The notes under the pieces: model-generated
Seen by the model: only the letters and a program-made list of their open reading frames with translations
What the model was told of the DNA's origin: nothing
The model's database searches: none
Position numbers and translations under genes: made by a program
Shown here: positions 27,560-37,558 of the stretch, in pieces
Position numbering within the stretch: the first letter of the stretch is position 1
Layout of the letters: every line of letters begins with the position of its first letter
Assembly: GCF_011047135.1 (NCBI RefSeq)
Contig: NZ_CP049255.1
Span: 2,170,001 to 2,234,000, forward strand
Direction of reading: 5' to 3'
Length of the DNA stretch: 64,000 nt
Source of the DNA: Microbacterium endophyticum
Lineage (GTDB): Bacteria > Actinomycetota > Actinomycetes > Actinomycetales > Microbacteriaceae

Positions 27560-28957
27560 TTACCGTCGCACCCGCGCCCGTGATCGGATGACACCCTTCA
27601 ACGATGCGCGAACCGGCTGCCCCAAGTAAATACCGAGCGATGCGCCGACGGCGAGGCTGATGCCAATCACACCCGCGCTCACCAGAGTGCCGAAGCCTGC
27701 GAGGAGCAGCGTGGGATCTTCACCGGACTCCACGATCGTGAGCAGACCTCGGAACACCGCAGCCCCGGGCACCATCGGCAAAATTGCGGCTGTCGTGATC
27801 GCCACTGAAGGCACATGAAGTCGATATGCAATGAGGATGCCGACGAAGCTGCCCGCGAATGCACCCAGGCCGCTGGCGGCCGCGATGTCGAGCCCGATAC
27901 TCGAAGCTGCCAGGTACGCCAGCCACGCCACGAGGCTGAGGAACGCGCTGACGACGATGATTCGAAGTCCAGCACCGTTGTAAATCGCGACCGACACTGC
28001 GATGAGTACCGCTCCGAAAAGTTGCAGCGGCACTGGCCCGAGCGGCACAGCTTCGCTTGGTGGCTCCATGGCGAGCCCGACGACACGGGCTGTTTCGAGG
28101 CCCACCAGAATTCCTAGGACGACACCGAGAGTCTGGGTCATGAGCTCGAGAATGCGGCCGAGTGCAGTGAGCGCGAAACCGTCGATCGCATCTTGAGCAG
28201 CGCCAACCACGGTGAGTCCCGCCAGCATCAGCACGATTCCGGACGCCACGATGACCGACGGCCGAATCTCGGACGCGACTTCAAGGTTGGTCATGGCCAG
28301 CAGGGGGGAGAGTGCGGCGACCATCGTGAGTACGAACGCGCCGGCGATCTGGCTGAAGAAGAACGGAACACGTGCTTTCGCGAGGACCGCCTGGGTGAGG
28401 GCAGCCAGAGCGGCGGCGATAAACGCGAGCGCGATGACGAGCCAGCTACCGCCGAACATGACGGCGACACCGACGGCCAGCGTGGCTTGAGCTGCGACGA
28501 CAACAGCGGGGCGATATCGAAACGGCGTTCCTCTGATAGCCCGGTATTCCAGTCGCGCCGCATCAACACTCAGCCCATCGCCGATCTGAAGCACAAGTGC
28601 TTGGAGTCGCTGCAACTTTTCGTGGTCGGGAGCACTCACGCGCACCACGCGCATGAGAGTGAGCGGCCGGTCAGCACCACTTCGGTGATGCGCGATCGTG
28701 ATCGAGTTGTACGTCACATCGGTATGTACCGGGTCCAGCCCGTACGCGCCTGCTACACGAACAATTGTGAGGGTGACTTCGCTCGCTGGTGCACCGGTCG
28801 ACAACATAGTCTCGCCGATACGAACGGCAAGGTCCAGAATGCGTACCGCCATCGAATCATCAATGATCGGTATCGCCTCGGTCATCGCTTGCGAAGAGGA
28901 TTCGCTGCGAATGAGCGCGTTGAGCGAGGTGAAGATCCCGCGGCGTGGGGGCTGCAT
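27560..28957 (-). CDS. ThrE-family threonine/serine exporter
   Basis: A membrane protein of about 465 residues. The N-terminal cytosolic domain (residues of about 20-165, MAVRILDLAVRIGETMLSTG and YGLDPVHTDVTYNSI) is followed by about ten helices, as in the ThrE/YjjP-YjjB family. Such proteins export threonine and serine by proton antiport. It is divergent from lysC-asd, the first two steps toward threonine, which fits the assignment. The ATG at 28957 has GGAG 9 bp upstream; an in-frame start at 29059 would add 34 residues and cannot be excluded. Confidence 0.87.
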   Translation of the reverse strand: MQPPRRGIFTSLNALIRSESSSQAMTEAIPIIDDSMAVRILDLAVRIGETMLSTGAPASEVTLTIVRVAGAYGLDPVHTDVTYNSITIAHHRSGADRPLTLMRVVRVSAPDHEKLQRLQALVLQIGDGLSVDAARLEYRAIRGTPFRYRPAVVVAAQATLAVGVAVMFGGSWLVIALAFIAAALAALTQAVLAKARVPFFFSQIAGAFVLTMVAALSPLLAMTNLEVASEIRPSVIVASGIVLMLAGLTVVGAAQDAIDGFALTALGRILELMTQTLGVVLGILVGLETARVVGLAMEPPSEAVPLGPVPLQLFGAVLIAVSVAIYNGAGLRIIVVSAFLSLVAWLAYLAASSIGLDIAAASGLGAFAGSFVGILIAYRLHVPSVAITTAAILPMVPGAAVFRGLLTIVESGEDPTLLLAGFGTLVSAGVIGISLAVGASLGIYLGQPVRASLKGVIRSRARVRR

Positions 28958-29160
28958 TTCGCCGCTCTCCTCGTCTGTATCGGGTGGACCAAAGCAACCA
29001 CCCATCCTACTGATGCCGCCCTCGAAAATGCTGGACGCCGTATCGCCGTTGACGTGCAAAGTATCCGAGCGGACTGCATGTTCGAGCTGGCATATCTGGA
29101 TCCGTAAGATGGACTGTTGGGCGTAGCATCCGAGCGCCTTTCATCCCCGGGAGTTTCACT

Positions 29161-30447
29161 GTGGCGCTGATCGTCCAGAAATACGGCGGGTCATCCGTCG
29201 CCGATGCCGAGAGCATCAAGCGCGTCGCTAAGCGCGTCGTTGATGCGCGTCGGGCAGGGCACGAGGTTGTCGTCGCCGTCAGCGCGATGGGAGATACGAC
29301 CGACGAACTGCTTGCGCTTGCATCTCAGGTTGCGCCGATCCCCGCTCCACGCGAGCTCGACATGCTGTTGTCGAGTGGTGAACGAATCTCAATGGCGCTG
29401 CTCGCCATGGCGATTTCATCGATGGGTTTCGAAGCGCGCTCTTTCACCGGCAGTCAAGCCGGCATGATTACGGATGCCACGCATGGCTCCGCGCGCATCG
29501 TGGACGTCACCCCTGTTCGTCTTCGCGAGGCGCTCGATGAGGGTGCAATCGTCATCGTCGCCGGCTTCCAGGGCTTCAACCGTGACACCCGCGACATCAC
29601 GACTCTCGGTCGTGGTGGCTCCGACACGACCGCGGTTGCGCTCGCTGCCGCGCTCCAGGCCGATGTCTGCGAGATCTACAGCGACGTCGACGGTATTTTC
29701 ACGGCAGACCCACGCGTCGTTCCGAAAGCACGGAAGCTTGATCGAGTCTCGAGCGAAGAGATGCTCGAACTTGCCGCAAACGGTGCGAAGGTCCTGTACA
29801 TCCGCGCGGTCGAATACGCGCGCCGTCACGGCGTACTCATCCACGCTCGCTCGACTTTCAGTTCGAGCGAGGGCACGTGGGTGCTCGGCCGCAATACTCG
29901 TTCTGATCTCGTCCCCCAGGGAGAACACATGGAAGAGCCGATTGTCGCGGGCATTGCCACCGACCTGAGCCAGGCAAAAATCACCGTTATCGGTGTGCCC
30001 GACGTTCCCGGAAAAGCCGCGGAGATCTTCAAGATCGTCGCCAAGAGCGGGGCAAACGTCGACATGATCGTGCAGAACGTATCGGCGGCCACGACCGGTC
30101 GCACCGACATCTCCTTCACACTGCCCAAAACGGATGCTCCGGCAGCCATGCGCGCGTTGACCGGTGAGCAGTCCGAGGTGGGCTTCGAAAGCCTCATTCA
30201 CGACGATCAAATCGGAAAGCTCTCGGTGGTGGGCGCCGGAATGCGCACCCACTCGGGTGTGTCCGCGACACTTTTCGAAGCGCTGAGCGTTTCGGGCGTC
30301 AACATCGAGATGATCTCGACGAGCGAGATTCGCATCTCCGTCGTGGTTCGCGGCGACGACTTGGCGAATGCTGCGCGCATCGTGCACTCGGCTTATGGCT
30401 TGGATGGCGACGTCGAGGCAACCGTCTACGCAGGCACAGGTATCTAG
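29161..30447 (+). CDS. lysC: Aspartate kinase
   Basis: A 428-residue aspartokinase. The kinase domain begins [24 protein letters not shown] and includes [23 protein letters not shown]; two C-terminal ACT domains provide feedback control. It phosphorylates aspartate at the entry to lysine, threonine and methionine synthesis. GTG start with GGGAG upstream. An internal ATG at 29929 with its own ribosome-binding site probably gives the separate beta subunit known from corynebacterial lysC. Followed by asd 99 bp downstream. Confidence 0.96.
   Translation: MALIVQKYGGSSVADAESIKRVAKRVVDARRAGHEVVVAVSAMGDTTDELLALASQVAPIPAPRELDMLLSSGERISMALLAMAISSMGFEARSFTGSQAGMITDATHGSARIVDVTPVRLREALDEGAIVIVAGFQGFNRDTRDITTLGRGGSDTTAVALAAALQADVCEIYSDVDGIFTADPRVVPKARKLDRVSSEEMLELAANGAKVLYIRAVEYARRHGVLIHARSTFSSSEGTWVLGRNTRSDLVPQGEHMEEPIVAGIATDLSQAKITVIGVPDVPGKAAEIFKIVAKSGANVDMIVQNVSAATTGRTDISFTLPKTDAPAAMRALTGEQSEVGFESLIHDDQIGKLSVVGAGMRTHSGVSATLFEALSVSGVNIEMISTSEIRISVVVRGDDLANAARIVHSAYGLDGDVEATVYAGTGI
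29929..30447 (+). CDS. lysC: Aspartate kinase beta subunit (in-frame internal start within lysC)
   Basis: The ATG at 29929 starts [20 protein letters not shown], the position where corynebacterial and bacillar lysC genes restart to make the regulatory beta subunit. CAGGGAG lies 6 bp upstream. The product would be 172 residues containing both ACT domains. In the alpha2beta2 enzyme, lysine/threonine bind at the alpha-beta interface. Internal initiation here is inferred from the start site and homology; it is not shown. Confidence 0.6.
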   Translation: MEEPIVAGIATDLSQAKITVIGVPDVPGKAAEIFKIVAKSGANVDMIVQNVSAATTGRTDISFTLPKTDAPAAMRALTGEQSEVGFESLIHDDQIGKLSVVGAGMRTHSGVSATLFEALSVSGVNIEMISTSEIRISVVVRGDDLANAARIVHSAYGLDGDVEATVYAGTGI

Positions 30448-30483
30448 TCCAAAGCTCGAGGGCGTCGTGTGAGAGCACGGTAG

Positions 30484-31617
<1,134 letters not shown>

Positions 31618-31657
31618 GCGGCTCTCGTCCTCGCCGCTCGCGCCTAGACTTAGTACC

Positions 31658-33130
31658 GTGACTGAATCCGTCGACGTGCTGCTCATCGGTGGCGGCATCA
31701 TGAGTGCCACGCTGGGCACCTTCCTCTCTGAACTGCAGCCCGACTGGAAGATCGTTGTCCACGAGCGGTTGGGTGACGTGGGGCTTGAGAGCTCCAACGC
31801 CTGGAACAACGCTGGTACCGGCCACGCAGCGCTCTGCGAGCTCAATTACATGCCCCCGGCCGCTGACGGCTCGGTCGATCCCGCGAAAGCAGTGTCGATC
31901 AATGAGCAGTTCCAGTTGAGCCGGCAGTTCTGGTCGTCGCTCGTGGACGATGGAGTACTTGATGAACCATCGACGTTCATCAATTCGACCCCACACATGA
32001 CTTTCGTCACGGGCGAGAAGGATGTCGCCTACCTCAAGAAGCGCTACGAGGCTCTCCGTACGCAGCCCTTGTTCTCCGGCATCGAATACAGCGAAGACTC
32101 TCGCGTCATCAATTCGTGGGCTCCGTTGTTGATGCAGAAGCGCCGCAAGGGGGAGCCGTTTGCGGCAACCCGTGTTCCTGCCGGAACTGATGTGGACTTC
32201 GGTGCCGTGACGCATCAAATGTTCGACAACCTGCGCACCCGCGGTGTCGACGTGATCACAAACCGCGAGGTGAAAAACCTCAAGCGGTTGAAAGATGGCA
32301 CGTGGCGTGCCAAATACCGCAACGTCATCGGGGGCACACCCGGATACATTAACGCGCGGTTCGTCTTCGTTGGCGCTGGCGGCTGGGCTATCAAGCTGCT
32401 GCAGAGCTCCGGCATTCCCGAAATCAAGGGTTACGGCGTTTTCCCGATCGGTGGCCAGTGGCTGAAGACGAGCAAGCCCGAACTCGTCGCTCAGCATCAG
32501 GCGAAGGTTTATTCGCAGGCGTCGGTCGGTGCGCCACCGATGTCGGTCCCGCACCTCGACACGCGTGTAGTCGATGGCGAAACATCACTTCTCTTCGGTC
32601 CGTTCGCGACATTCAGCCCCAAGTTCTTGAAACAGGGAAAAGTGTGGGACCTCGTAACTCAGGTACGCCCCCATAACATCGGGCCGATGTTGAAGGTCGC
32701 CGTCGATAACCCGGGTCTTATCAAGTACCTCGTGGGAGAGCTACTCAAAAATCACGCGAAAAAGGTCGACAGTCTCCGTGACTTCATGCCGACCGCGCGA
32801 GATGAGGATTGGGAACTGCTCGACGCGGGGCAGCGCGCCCAGGTCATGAAGAAAGACCCCCAAAAGGGCGGTGTCTTGCAGTTCGGTACCGAGGTCGTGG
32901 CCGCCAAGGATGGCTCGATCGCAGGCCTTCTCGGTGCCTCCCCGGGAGCATCGACCGCGGTGTCGATCATGCTTGAGCTTTTGAGATCGTGCTTTCCTGA
33001 CCGAATCTCGGGCTGGGAGCCACGCTTGCGTGAGCTCATTCCGAGCTACGGCGAAAAGCTCAATGAACGCCCGGCCGAGGCTGCGGAAACGCTAGGCGCC
33101 ACGTCGGCAACTCTTCAGCTTTCAGCCTAG
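31658..33130 (+). CDS. mqo: Malate:quinone oxidoreductase
   Basis: A 490-residue FAD-dependent, membrane-associated enzyme that oxidises malate to oxaloacetate and passes electrons to quinone. The N-terminal dinucleotide fold DVLLIGGGIMSATLGTFLSEL and SSNAWNNAGTGHAALCELNY are diagnostic. Near the C-terminus, LQFGTEVVAAKDGSIAGLLG and LGASPGASTAVSIMLELL are family motifs. The GTG at 31658 is chosen from the FAD-fold position; the long frame extending upstream overlaps asd out of frame. Confidence 0.95.
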   Translation: MTESVDVLLIGGGIMSATLGTFLSELQPDWKIVVHERLGDVGLESSNAWNNAGTGHAALCELNYMPPAADGSVDPAKAVSINEQFQLSRQFWSSLVDDGVLDEPSTFINSTPHMTFVTGEKDVAYLKKRYEALRTQPLFSGIEYSEDSRVINSWAPLLMQKRRKGEPFAATRVPAGTDVDFGAVTHQMFDNLRTRGVDVITNREVKNLKRLKDGTWRAKYRNVIGGTPGYINARFVFVGAGGWAIKLLQSSGIPEIKGYGVFPIGGQWLKTSKPELVAQHQAKVYSQASVGAPPMSVPHLDTRVVDGETSLLFGPFATFSPKFLKQGKVWDLVTQVRPHNIGPMLKVAVDNPGLIKYLVGELLKNHAKKVDSLRDFMPTARDEDWELLDAGQRAQVMKKDPQKGGVLQFGTEVVAAKDGSIAGLLGASPGASTAVSIMLELLRSCFPDRISGWEPRLRELIPSYGEKLNERPAEAAETLGATSATLQLSA

Positions 33131-33142
33131 AAGGAGTGGCCG

Positions 33143-33739
33143 GTGGCCAAACTCTATTTCCGCTACGGCGCGATGAATTCGGGCAAGTCCACGGCGCTTC
33201 TGCAGGCTGCCTATAACTACGAGGAGCGAGGGCAGCGAGTGCTGCTCGCGAAGCCTGAAATCGATACGAAAGATGCTGACCGCATCTCGAGCCGGCTCGG
33301 TGTGTCGAGAGAGGTCGACTTTCTCATCCGGCCCGGCGATGATGTTCGCGAGCTCTTTCGAGACAATCGACACGATGGTGTGGCATGCCTTTTGATCGAT
33401 GAAGCGCAGTTCCTCACGCCTGCGCAGGTGGACGATCTTTTGCGCATCGTCGTCTTGGAGGGCGTTCCGGCGTTGGCGTACGGCATCCGCACCGATTTTC
33501 GTACGGAAGCGTTTCCGGGCTCCCGCCGGCTGATGGAGCTCGCGCACAGTTTGGAAGAACTCAAGACCATTTGTCGCTGTGGGCGGAAGGCTCTGTTCAA
33601 CGCGCGGCTCGTCGCCGGGCGGTTTGTCTTCGACGGCGACCAAGTCGCGATCGACCAGCTCACGGCCGACAGCGTTACCTATGAGTCAATGTGTGCCGAG
33701 TGCTACCTGACTGAATCGGGCGGGCGACTCGCCGTCTGA
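33143..33739 (+). CDS. tdk: Thymidine kinase
   Basis: A 198-residue type II thymidine kinase. The P-loop is FRYGAMNSGKSTALLQAAYNY, the second motif is LLIDEAQFLTPAQVDDL, and the lasso/zinc region has CRCGRKALFNARLV and CAECYL. It phosphorylates thymidine in the salvage pathway. GTG start with AAGGAG 6 bp upstream, 12 bp after mqo. It ends convergently with the DUF1295 gene, overlapping it by 37 bp. Confidence 0.92.
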   Translation: MAKLYFRYGAMNSGKSTALLQAAYNYEERGQRVLLAKPEIDTKDADRISSRLGVSREVDFLIRPGDDVRELFRDNRHDGVACLLIDEAQFLTPAQVDDLLRIVVLEGVPALAYGIRTDFRTEAFPGSRRLMELAHSLEELKTICRCGRKALFNARLVAGRFVFDGDQVAIDQLTADSVTYESMCAECYLTESGGRLAV

Positions 33740-34557
33740 GCCATCATGCGCGGCGGCCACGGAAAAAGCATCGAGGTCGTGCGCTGGTAGTCGGCATATT
33801 CCGGATACTTGCCGGCCGAGATCGATTCGGTGAAAATCGTCGATCCGATAAACAGCACTGTTAAGAGCGCGGCACCTACGATCGTCCAATTAATGACCCC
33901 GCCCCACCACCCCAAGGATGTCGCGGCGGTCGCGCCGAGAAAGTAGAACGCCCACCACTGCGCCTGCTCGAAGAAAAAGTTGGGGTGGCGACTGAACTTG
34001 AAAAGTCCTCCGGTCGCGAAGCCCGGCGCCAGGGCGCCTCCCGCGCTTTGTTTGGCCTTGTGGAACGTCCACTGCTGCTGATCCGCGACGTATTCGCCGA
34101 TCAGAAATCCAAGAAAACAGAGCGACCATAGGGCATCCCACCACGTGAGGGGCGCGGGGTTCTGCCACGCAACGAGTGCGGGAAGGGCGATGAGCACGAG
34201 AAGCGCATTTTGGTAGAGCACGATGAAGAACAGGTTGAAAAGCTGGAACTGCCAGGTCTTCATACGCGCTCGGAGGATTGCCCAGCGATAGTCCTCCATG
34301 CCCGAATAGCCACCCTTCCGGGCGAAGTTGACGGTGAGGCGGGCGCCCCACAGTGTGACGAGCGCGGCCATGATCAAAAGGCGTGCCGAATCAGCGCCCG
34401 CTGTAAGGCTTGCCGACGCGAAGATCCAGACATATGCGACCGGGACGATCGACCAGATTCGGTCTACCCAGGAGGTGTCTTTCGTCACGAGTGAGAGGAC
34501 CCAGCACGCAAAGCTGACGGCGGCCGCGACCACAAGCACGAACGAGAGAGGGGTCAT
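33703..34557 (-). CDS. DUF1295 (steroid 5-alpha-reductase-like) membrane protein
   Basis: A 284-residue membrane protein with about seven hydrophobic helices. The family motif FKFSRHPNFFFEQAQWWAFY is present, together with NFARKGGYSGMEDYRWAILR. DUF1295 proteins resemble isoprenylcysteine methyltransferases and steroid reductases; the substrate is unknown. The ATG at 34557 is preferred; the first possible start is a TTG two codons upstream. Confidence 0.88.
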   Translation of the reverse strand: MTPLSFVLVVAAAVSFACWVLSLVTKDTSWVDRIWSIVPVAYVWIFASASLTAGADSARLLIMAALVTLWGARLTVNFARKGGYSGMEDYRWAILRARMKTWQFQLFNLFFIVLYQNALLVLIALPALVAWQNPAPLTWWDALWSLCFLGFLIGEYVADQQQWTFHKAKQSAGGALAPGFATGGLFKFSRHPNFFFEQAQWWAFYFLGATAATSLGWWGGVINWTIVGAALLTVLFIGSTIFTESISAGKYPEYADYQRTTSMLFPWPPRMMAQTASRPPDSVR

Positions 34558-34594
34558 GAGCAAAGGGTAGAGGAGACTGACGCGCTACCGACGC

Positions 34595-34634
34595 TTTGCA
34601 TGGTCGGACCACACGCGATAATGTGGTCTGACCA
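34595..34634 (+). promoter_or_regulatory. Promoter with two LldR/FadR-type operators upstream of lldR-lldD
   Basis: Two perfect copies of the GntR/FadR-subfamily palindrome TGGTCnGACCA lie at 34601-34611 and 34624-34634, with centres 23 bp apart. A TTTGCA box (34595-34600) and GATAAT (34617-34622), 16 bp apart, form a likely promoter. One operator lies between the -35 and -10 and the other just downstream of the -10, so bound regulator would block polymerase. The second operator ends 13 bp before the regulator's GTG start, which suggests autoregulation. Confidence 0.8.
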
Positions 34635-34646
34635 TTGGAGGAAAAT

Positions 34647-35366
34647 GTGACCATCATCGAAGAAGATGTGCCCACGCGGGCGTGGCGTTCAGTTCTTGAA
34701 ACGATCGAATCCCAATTGCTCGAGGGCCTCCTTGCTCCTGGAGATCGGTTGCCGTCGGAGCGTGAGCTGGCGGCGAAACTGGGTGTCGGTCGCTCGAGCG
34801 TTCGTGAGGCTTTCCGGGTGCTCGAGGTACTCGGACTCATCCACACCGCAACGGGGAGCGGTCCTTCCGCCGGCGCGATTATCATTGCCACCCCGCGAGG
34901 TGGAATGGCCGCGCTTCTTCGCCTGCAGGTTGCGGCTCAAGGTTTTCCGCTTGAAGATGTCGTGGCGACGCGGCTCATGCTTGAAGCATCCGTCGTCGAA
35001 ACTCTCGCCAACGACCCTGGGCGCGAGCTTGAGACAGCTCGAGAGATTCTCGACGCGATGGATGCGACGACTCTCGAGCGCAGCGAGTTCGTGGCGCTTG
35101 ATGCGCGCCTTCATGTGGCGCTTGCAGAGGCTACCGGCAATGTCGTCGTCTCGGCGATGATGGCGGGCCTGCGGTCGGCCATCGAGTCTTACGTTCAAGC
35201 TGGGGCCGCGGCGCTACCCGATTGGGATGAAGCGTCGACGAACCTGCGCCATGAGCACCGCGAGATTGTTGCCGCCATCGACGCCGGCGACGCGGCATCC
35301 GCTAAAACTCTCGTGCACGATCACATCACCGGCTACTACGCGGGCGTCACACGCGACATTCTTTAG
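34647..35366 (+). CDS. FadR/GntR-family regulator, LldR-like
   Basis: A 239-residue regulator. The N-terminal winged helix (residues of about 8-75, [20 protein letters not shown] and [19 protein letters not shown]) and the C-terminal FCD domain ([20 protein letters not shown], with metal-binding-type His residues) are clear. Translation start GTG at 34647 has GGAGGA 4-5 bp upstream; a TTG at 34635 is less likely. It lies 13 bp upstream of the alpha-hydroxy-acid oxidase gene and most likely represses it until lactate binds. Confidence 0.88.
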   Translation: MTIIEEDVPTRAWRSVLETIESQLLEGLLAPGDRLPSERELAAKLGVGRSSVREAFRVLEVLGLIHTATGSGPSAGAIIIATPRGGMAALLRLQVAAQGFPLEDVVATRLMLEASVVETLANDPGRELETAREILDAMDATTLERSEFVALDARLHVALAEATGNVVVSAMMAGLRSAIESYVQAGAAALPDWDEASTNLRHEHREIVAAIDAGDAASAKTLVHDHITGYYAGVTRDIL

Positions 35367-35379
35367 GAAAGAGGCAACA

Positions 35380-36639
35380 ATGGTTTCCCGACAGCTCCCG
35401 AAAGTTCCGGAGCTTCTTGAACTGATGCAGTTCAAAAAGCCGGAGCTGAACGCGAAAAAGCGACGACTTGATCAGGCGCTGACGATCGCTGATCTTCGAA
35501 AGATCGCGAAGCGCCGCACTCCGAAAGCGGCTTTTGACTACACGGATGGCGCCGCCGAGGGTGAAATCTCACTAGCGCGTGCGCGTCAGGCGTTTGAAGA
35601 TGTCGAGTTTCATCCCGGCATTTTGCGCCCTGCACCTGATGTTGACACTTCTACGACGATTCTTGGCGGCCCGAGCGCCCTGCCATTCGGAATTGCCCCC
35701 ACCGGGTTTACCCGCCTCATGCAGACCGAAGGCGAGAGCGCGGGGGCCGCCGCCGCGGCCGCGGCGGGAATTCCCTTCACGCTTTCAACGCTCGGGACTA
35801 CTTCGATCGAGAACGTCAAGAAGGCTAATCCGCACGGGCGTAATTGGTTTCAGCTTTACGTCATGCGTGATCGGGACATCTCATACGCCCTCGTGAAGCG
35901 AGCGGCCGAGGCGGGCTTCGATACTCTGCAATTCACGGTCGACACACCCGTTGCGGGCGCGCGCCTGCGCGACAAACGCAACGGATTTTCAATTCCGCCG
36001 CAGCTAACCGTCGGCACCATCGTCAATGCGATTCCGCGCCCGTGGTGGTGGATCGACTTCCTCACGACACCGAAGCTTGAGTTCGCGTCGCTGTCCACGA
36101 CCGGCGGCACGGTGGGGGAGTTGCTTAACGCCGCTATGGACCCGACCATCAGCTATGACGATCTTGAGGTCATTCGCGACATGTGGCCGGGAAAGATCGT
36201 CATCAAGGGTGTTCAAAATCTGGAGGATTCGAAGCGGCTCATCGACTCCGGGGTGGACGGGATCATTCTGTCGAACCACGGCGGGCGGCAACTTGATCGA
36301 GCGCCCATCCCGTTCCGACTATTGCCGGAGGTCGTTCGCGAAGTCGGACGGGATGCGACAGTGATGGTCGATACCGGCATCATGAACGGTGCCGACATTG
36401 TGGCATCCATCGCTCTCGGCGCAAAGTTCACACTGATTGGGCGCGCGTACCTTTATGGCTTGATGGCCGGCGGTCGAGAAGGTGTGGATAAAACCATCTC
36501 TATCCTCCGCAGTGAGATCGAGCGCACGATGCGCCTGCTGGGCGTATCGAGCCTTGAAGAACTACAGCCGAGCCACGTCACTCAGCTGATGCGGCTCGTC
36601 CCGGTGTCGGACGCAGCGCGTTCCGCGGCCAAGGCTTAG
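35380..36639 (+). CDS. lldD: FMN-dependent L-lactate dehydrogenase / alpha-hydroxy-acid oxidase
   Basis: A 419-residue TIM-barrel flavoprotein. It shows [54 protein letters not shown], and the active-site stretch [20 protein letters not shown]. It oxidises L-lactate (or a related 2-hydroxy acid) to pyruvate, with electrons probably passed to quinone. ATG at 35380 with GGAAAGAGG upstream. It is 13 bp downstream of the LldR-like gene, and its stop overlaps the convergent HAD gene by 4 bp. Confidence 0.92.
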   Translation: MVSRQLPKVPELLELMQFKKPELNAKKRRLDQALTIADLRKIAKRRTPKAAFDYTDGAAEGEISLARARQAFEDVEFHPGILRPAPDVDTSTTILGGPSALPFGIAPTGFTRLMQTEGESAGAAAAAAAGIPFTLSTLGTTSIENVKKANPHGRNWFQLYVMRDRDISYALVKRAAEAGFDTLQFTVDTPVAGARLRDKRNGFSIPPQLTVGTIVNAIPRPWWWIDFLTTPKLEFASLSTTGGTVGELLNAAMDPTISYDDLEVIRDMWPGKIVIKGVQNLEDSKRLIDSGVDGIILSNHGGRQLDRAPIPFRLLPEVVREVGRDATVMVDTGIMNGADIVASIALGAKFTLIGRAYLYGLMAGGREGVDKTISILRSEIERTMRLLGVSSLEELQPSHVTQLMRLVPVSDAARSAAKA

Positions 36640-37409
36640 CGAGGAGCGAGGGTGGGGAGAAGACGGTCGAGGTAGTCGGCGGTGTCTTCCCACCCTTCGA
36701 CCGCGTGACATTCGACGCCCAGCGTTAGCACCGGATAGTCATTGCCGTCAGGGTCGAGTCGGTCGCCGACGAAGAGCATGTCGCTGAGCGGGATGCCGGT
36801 TTGCTCGGCGAGCTTCGTCATTCCGTATGCTTTGTCGATGCCTCGGTGTGTGATGTCTACTGAGGTGGAGCCGCCGGAGCGTACTTCCAGGTCTGGGATA
36901 CGAGCAGCGACGGCCTCGCGGAGAGCATTCTTCTTCGAGCCCGTCGGGTCCCACGCCATCTTTGCCTCGAGCGGGGCGCGCTGGCCGAGGGCCGAGAAGG
37001 TGATCTGTGACCCGCGGTCCTCGAGGATGTCGCCCCAGGTTTCGCTTTCCCAAAGGCCGAGACGACGTGCCTCTTCTTCGACGGCCGCGAGTGCGCGTAC
37101 TTTTTCATCGTCACTCAGCGTGTGTGCGTACACGGTCGTGATCCCTGAAACCTCGAGGCGGTAATACTGGGTTCCGCACGTGGGCATGAGGTGAAAAGCG
37201 GAGAGAACTTCTTCGGCGGAAGGCGGCAGCTTTTCGACGACCTGCGTGCGGAACTGTGCGAGTTGCCCGCCGGAGATGATGGCGACATCGACGCGCTGCG
37301 CGAGAGCGACAAGGAGCTCTCCGATGCGGGGGTCGATTTCGCTTTTCGAAGGAGCGAGAGTGTCGTCGAGATCGAATGCCACAAGTTTGGGCGTGCGAGG
37401 GGAGGGCAT
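36636..37409 (-). CDS. HAD-IIB family hydrolase, phosphomannomutase-like
   Basis: A 257-residue Cof-type HAD protein. Motif I is [21 protein letters not shown], motif II is [15 protein letters not shown], and the C-terminal [35 protein letters not shown] gives motifs III and IV. The pattern resembles eukaryote-type phosphomannomutases, but phosphatase activity on a sugar phosphate is equally possible. Confidence 0.85.
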   Translation of the reverse strand: MPSPRTPKLVAFDLDDTLAPSKSEIDPRIGELLVALAQRVDVAIISGGQLAQFRTQVVEKLPPSAEEVLSAFHLMPTCGTQYYRLEVSGITTVYAHTLSDDEKVRALAAVEEEARRLGLWESETWGDILEDRGSQITFSALGQRAPLEAKMAWDPTGSKKNALREAVAARIPDLEVRSGGSTSVDITHRGIDKAYGMTKLAEQTGIPLSDMLFVGDRLDPDGNDYPVLTLGVECHAVEGWEDTADYLDRLLPTLAPR

Positions 37410-37433
37410 TTCAGGCTCCTATCGTCGTTATGC

Positions 37434-37463
37434 GAGAGGCTCCGCCTTCCGGCGGAGCCTCTC
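37434..37463 (-). terminator. Hairpin downstream of tRNA-Pro
   Basis: A perfect 13-bp inverted repeat: GAGAGGCTCCGCC (37434-37446) and GGCGGAGCCTCTC (37451-37463) around TTCC. It lies 6 bp beyond the tRNA 3' end on the minus strand. There is no strong T-run after it on either strand, so it would be a U-tract-poor terminator of the kind common in actinobacteria. Confidence 0.65.
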
Positions 37464-37468
37464 TGTTG

Positions 37469-37542
37469 TCGGGGTGACAGGATTTGAACCTGCGGCCTCG
37501 TCGTCCCGAACGACGCGCGCTACCAAGCTGCGCCACACCCCG
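37469..37542 (-). tRNA. tRNA-Pro(CGG), CCA not encoded
   Basis: On the minus strand the acceptor CGGGGTG pairs with CACCCCG. The D arm reads GGCGCAGCTTGGTAGCGC. The anticodon stem CGTCG/CGACG encloses TTCGGGA (anticodon CGG), and the T arm contains GGTTCAAATCC. The discriminator is A, and the sequence after it is not CCA. Confidence 0.95.
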
Positions 37543-37558
37543 TATCAACCACACAACT

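Noticed and set aside
28193..29107. A 304-codon plus-strand frame opposite the ThrE gene
   Set aside because: Shadow frame with biased composition; the minus-strand exporter has clear helices and family motifs.
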